DNA of 64,000 nucleotides, from assembly GCF_024168485.1 (NCBI RefSeq), contig NZ_JALJVY010000012.1, positions 62,001 through 126,000 on the forward strand, given 5' to 3'. Both the position numbers and the translations under genes were made by a program. The stretch is from Sphingobium sp. OAS761. Its GTDB lineage: Bacteria > Pseudomonadota > Alphaproteobacteria > Sphingomonadales > Sphingomonadaceae. Each line of letters opens with the position of its first letter. Position 1 is the first letter of the stretch. The notes under the pieces were generated by a model. That model saw only the letters and a program-made list of their open reading frames with translations. It was not told the DNA's origin and did not search any database. Shown here piece after piece: positions 62,885-64,000 of this stretch.

Positions 62885-63666
62885 CTAAAGGCGCGCCCGT
62901 TGCGGTGCTGACCGGCGGCAGCGGCGGCCTTGCGCCCGGCATCGCGACCGCGCTGCTGCAAGCAGGCTTCGTGGTGGTGCTGACCGCGCGGGGGGCAAAG
63001 GCGCTGGATGCCGCCGCCGAGCGGCTGCGCGGCGAGAGGCGTGGCACGATTGCCGCCATCGCTTCCGACGCGCGCGATCCGGCGTCCACACGCGCGCTTG
63101 CCCAGGACGTGCTCGCCCGGTTCGGCCGGATCGACGTGCTGGTCAACGCAGCGGCCAGTTCCACACCCATCGGTGGCGCGATCGAAGAACTGGACGTTGC
63201 CGCACTCATCGCCGATGCGGATGTGAAGATCGGTGGCTACCTGCGCTATATACAGGCGGTGGTTCCCGCGATGAAGCAGGCGGGGCGCGGCCACATCGTC
63301 AACATTGGCGGGCTGACCGGCCGATCATCCGATACGCTCAGCGGCCTTCGCAACGTCGCGGTCTCGCACCTGACCAAAGTGCTTTCCGACCAGTTGGGGC
63401 CGTTTTCCATCATGGTCAACGCGGTCCATCCGGGCATCGTGCGGACCCCGCACCTGGAAGAGCTCTTTGCCGAAATGGCTGACGAGCGCGGCTCGACCGC
63501 CAAGGACATCGAAGCCGGTTTCGTCGCCGATATCCCGACTGGCAGGATCCTCTCGCCAGCGGACGTCGGGCGCATGGTCGCGTTCCTGGCGACGGCCGAC
63601 AATGCTGCGATCACAGGGCAGTCGCTGACGGTCGATGGCGGCTATTCGCGCGGTATCTTCCTGTAA
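62881..63666 (+). CDS. SDR-fold protein lacking the SDR catalytic residues (copy 2)
   Basis: 261 residues, a paralogue of the protein at 54861-55664. Again the catalytic Ser is replaced (NIGGLTG, Gly143/144) and YxxxK reads SGLRN (Ser154, Asn158). In addition, the nucleotide motif is TGGSGGLAPG, with Ala for the third Gly of TGxxxGxG, and the tetrad Asn is Asp (DADVK). The C-terminal HLEELFAEMADERG and VDGGYSRGIFL closely follow copy 1. The function cannot be ordinary ketoreduction if these residues are read correctly. Confidence 0.9.
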   Translation: MTKGAPVAVLTGGSGGLAPGIATALLQAGFVVVLTARGAKALDAAAERLRGERRGTIAAIASDARDPASTRALAQDVLARFGRIDVLVNAAASSTPIGGAIEELDVAALIADADVKIGGYLRYIQAVVPAMKQAGRGHIVNIGGLTGRSSDTLSGLRNVAVSHLTKVLSDQLGPFSIMVNAVHPGIVRTPHLEELFAEMADERGSTAKDIEAGFVADIPTGRILSPADVGRMVAFLATADNAAITGQSLTVDGGYSRGIFL

Positions 63667-63684
63667 CGACGAAGGGGAGCAAGG

Positions 63685-64000
63685 ATGGACGGTAACGGCA
63701 AGAAATATCCGCTCTCGATGCGGCTGCTGCACTGGGCGCGCGCGGTGATCATCCTGGGGCTGATCTGGTCGGGCTGGTACATGACCAGCCTTCCCGAAAC
63801 GACGCCGATGGAGACATTTGACCTGTTCTATCCCAACCATAAGCAGTTTGGCGTGCTGGTGTGGCTGCTGGCGCTGGTGCACCTGACCATCCGCTGGCGC
63901 AACCGCGCCATACTTCCCGAGACGCCATCGTCGCTCAAGCCGTGGGAAAAGACGCTTTCTCATGTCGTCCACCGCACGATCATCGCGCTGACGCTGCTGG
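63685..64000 (+). CDS. Cytochrome b561 family protein, 5' part
   Basis: The frame is open from the ATG at 63685 (GGGGAG ribosome site) to the window edge, 105 codons. The visible part has SMRLLHWARAVIILGLIWSG as a first helix with a haem His, the second segment HKQFGVLVWLLALVHLTIRW, then HVVHRTIIALTLL starting a third helix. This is the start of a bacterial cytochrome b561 (CybB type), a di-haem quinol oxidase-like membrane protein. It follows the SDR by 18 bases and is probably in the same operon. Confidence 0.85.
   Translation, partial: MDGNGKKYPLSMRLLHWARAVIILGLIWSGWYMTSLPETTPMETFDLFYPNHKQFGVLVWLLALVHLTIRWRNRAILPETPSSLKPWEKTLSHVVHRTIIALTLL

Overview
The window is GC-rich alphaproteobacterial DNA, most likely from a sphingomonad (Sphingobium, Novosphingobium or Sphingomonas type). 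The evidence is the Fbc-type cytochrome bc1 operon, the fliE-to-flhB flagellar order with an FlbD/FleQ-like activator, an unusual expanded cluster in QueE, an NrtCD double ABC ATPase fused in one chain, and a catabolic cluster led by a TonB receptor. I see no tRNA, rRNA, CRISPR array or intact insertion sequence.

Layout. 1-2600: osmoregulated periplasmic glucan genes opgG-opgH, leftward, with opgH cut by the window edge. 2.8-20.5 kb: flagellar locus. It holds a short flagellin facing left, then a rightward run flbD-fliEFGHIJKLMNOPQR-flhB, an unknown gene, and fliD-fliS. Three sigma-28-type promoters of one sequence type (TAAA, 15 bases, GCCGTT core) stand before fliC, the unknown gene and fliD. 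20.7-30.5 kb: core metabolism: argD-argF, hslO (Hsp33), queC-queE, lipB, hemF, trmL and small envelope proteins. 30.7-34.7 kb: petABC (cytochrome bc1), apt, and a nucleoside phosphorylase-like gene facing apt.

34.8-46.3 kb: one leftward, nine-gene nitrogen-assimilation operon: nrtA, nrtB, a fused nrtCD, an outer-membrane porin, nirB, nirD, a formate/nitrite channel, a PP2C phosphatase/Ser-Thr kinase fusion with a C-terminal membrane anchor, and cyanase. A 5' leader with an intrinsic terminator and a competing antiterminator fold precedes nrtA, which suggests control by attenuation. No nitrate reductase is present.

46.5-47.0 kb is a gene-free stretch that looks like a junction. From 47 kb to the right edge lies an accessory catabolic region: TonB receptor, flavin-dependent monooxygenase, LysR regulator, class III aminotransferase, MFS transporter, SDR, MhpD-like hydratase, aldehyde dehydrogenase, Asp-box beta-propeller, VOC protein, 'amino acid synthesis' family protein, alpha/beta hydrolase, ThDP enzyme, second SDR and cytochrome b561. 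The set resembles an aromatic hydroxylation and meta-cleavage route without the usual aldolase. A composite element (TATGTAACAA, exactly 17 bases, GTATTGTTTAC) occurs before the monooxygenase and before the aldehyde dehydrogenase. A diverged copy with the same spacing precedes the TonB receptor. All three sit 68-81 bases upstream of the predicted start codon, so the cluster looks like a regulon, probably of the local LysR protein. Both SDRs lack the catalytic Ser, Tyr and Lys of their family.
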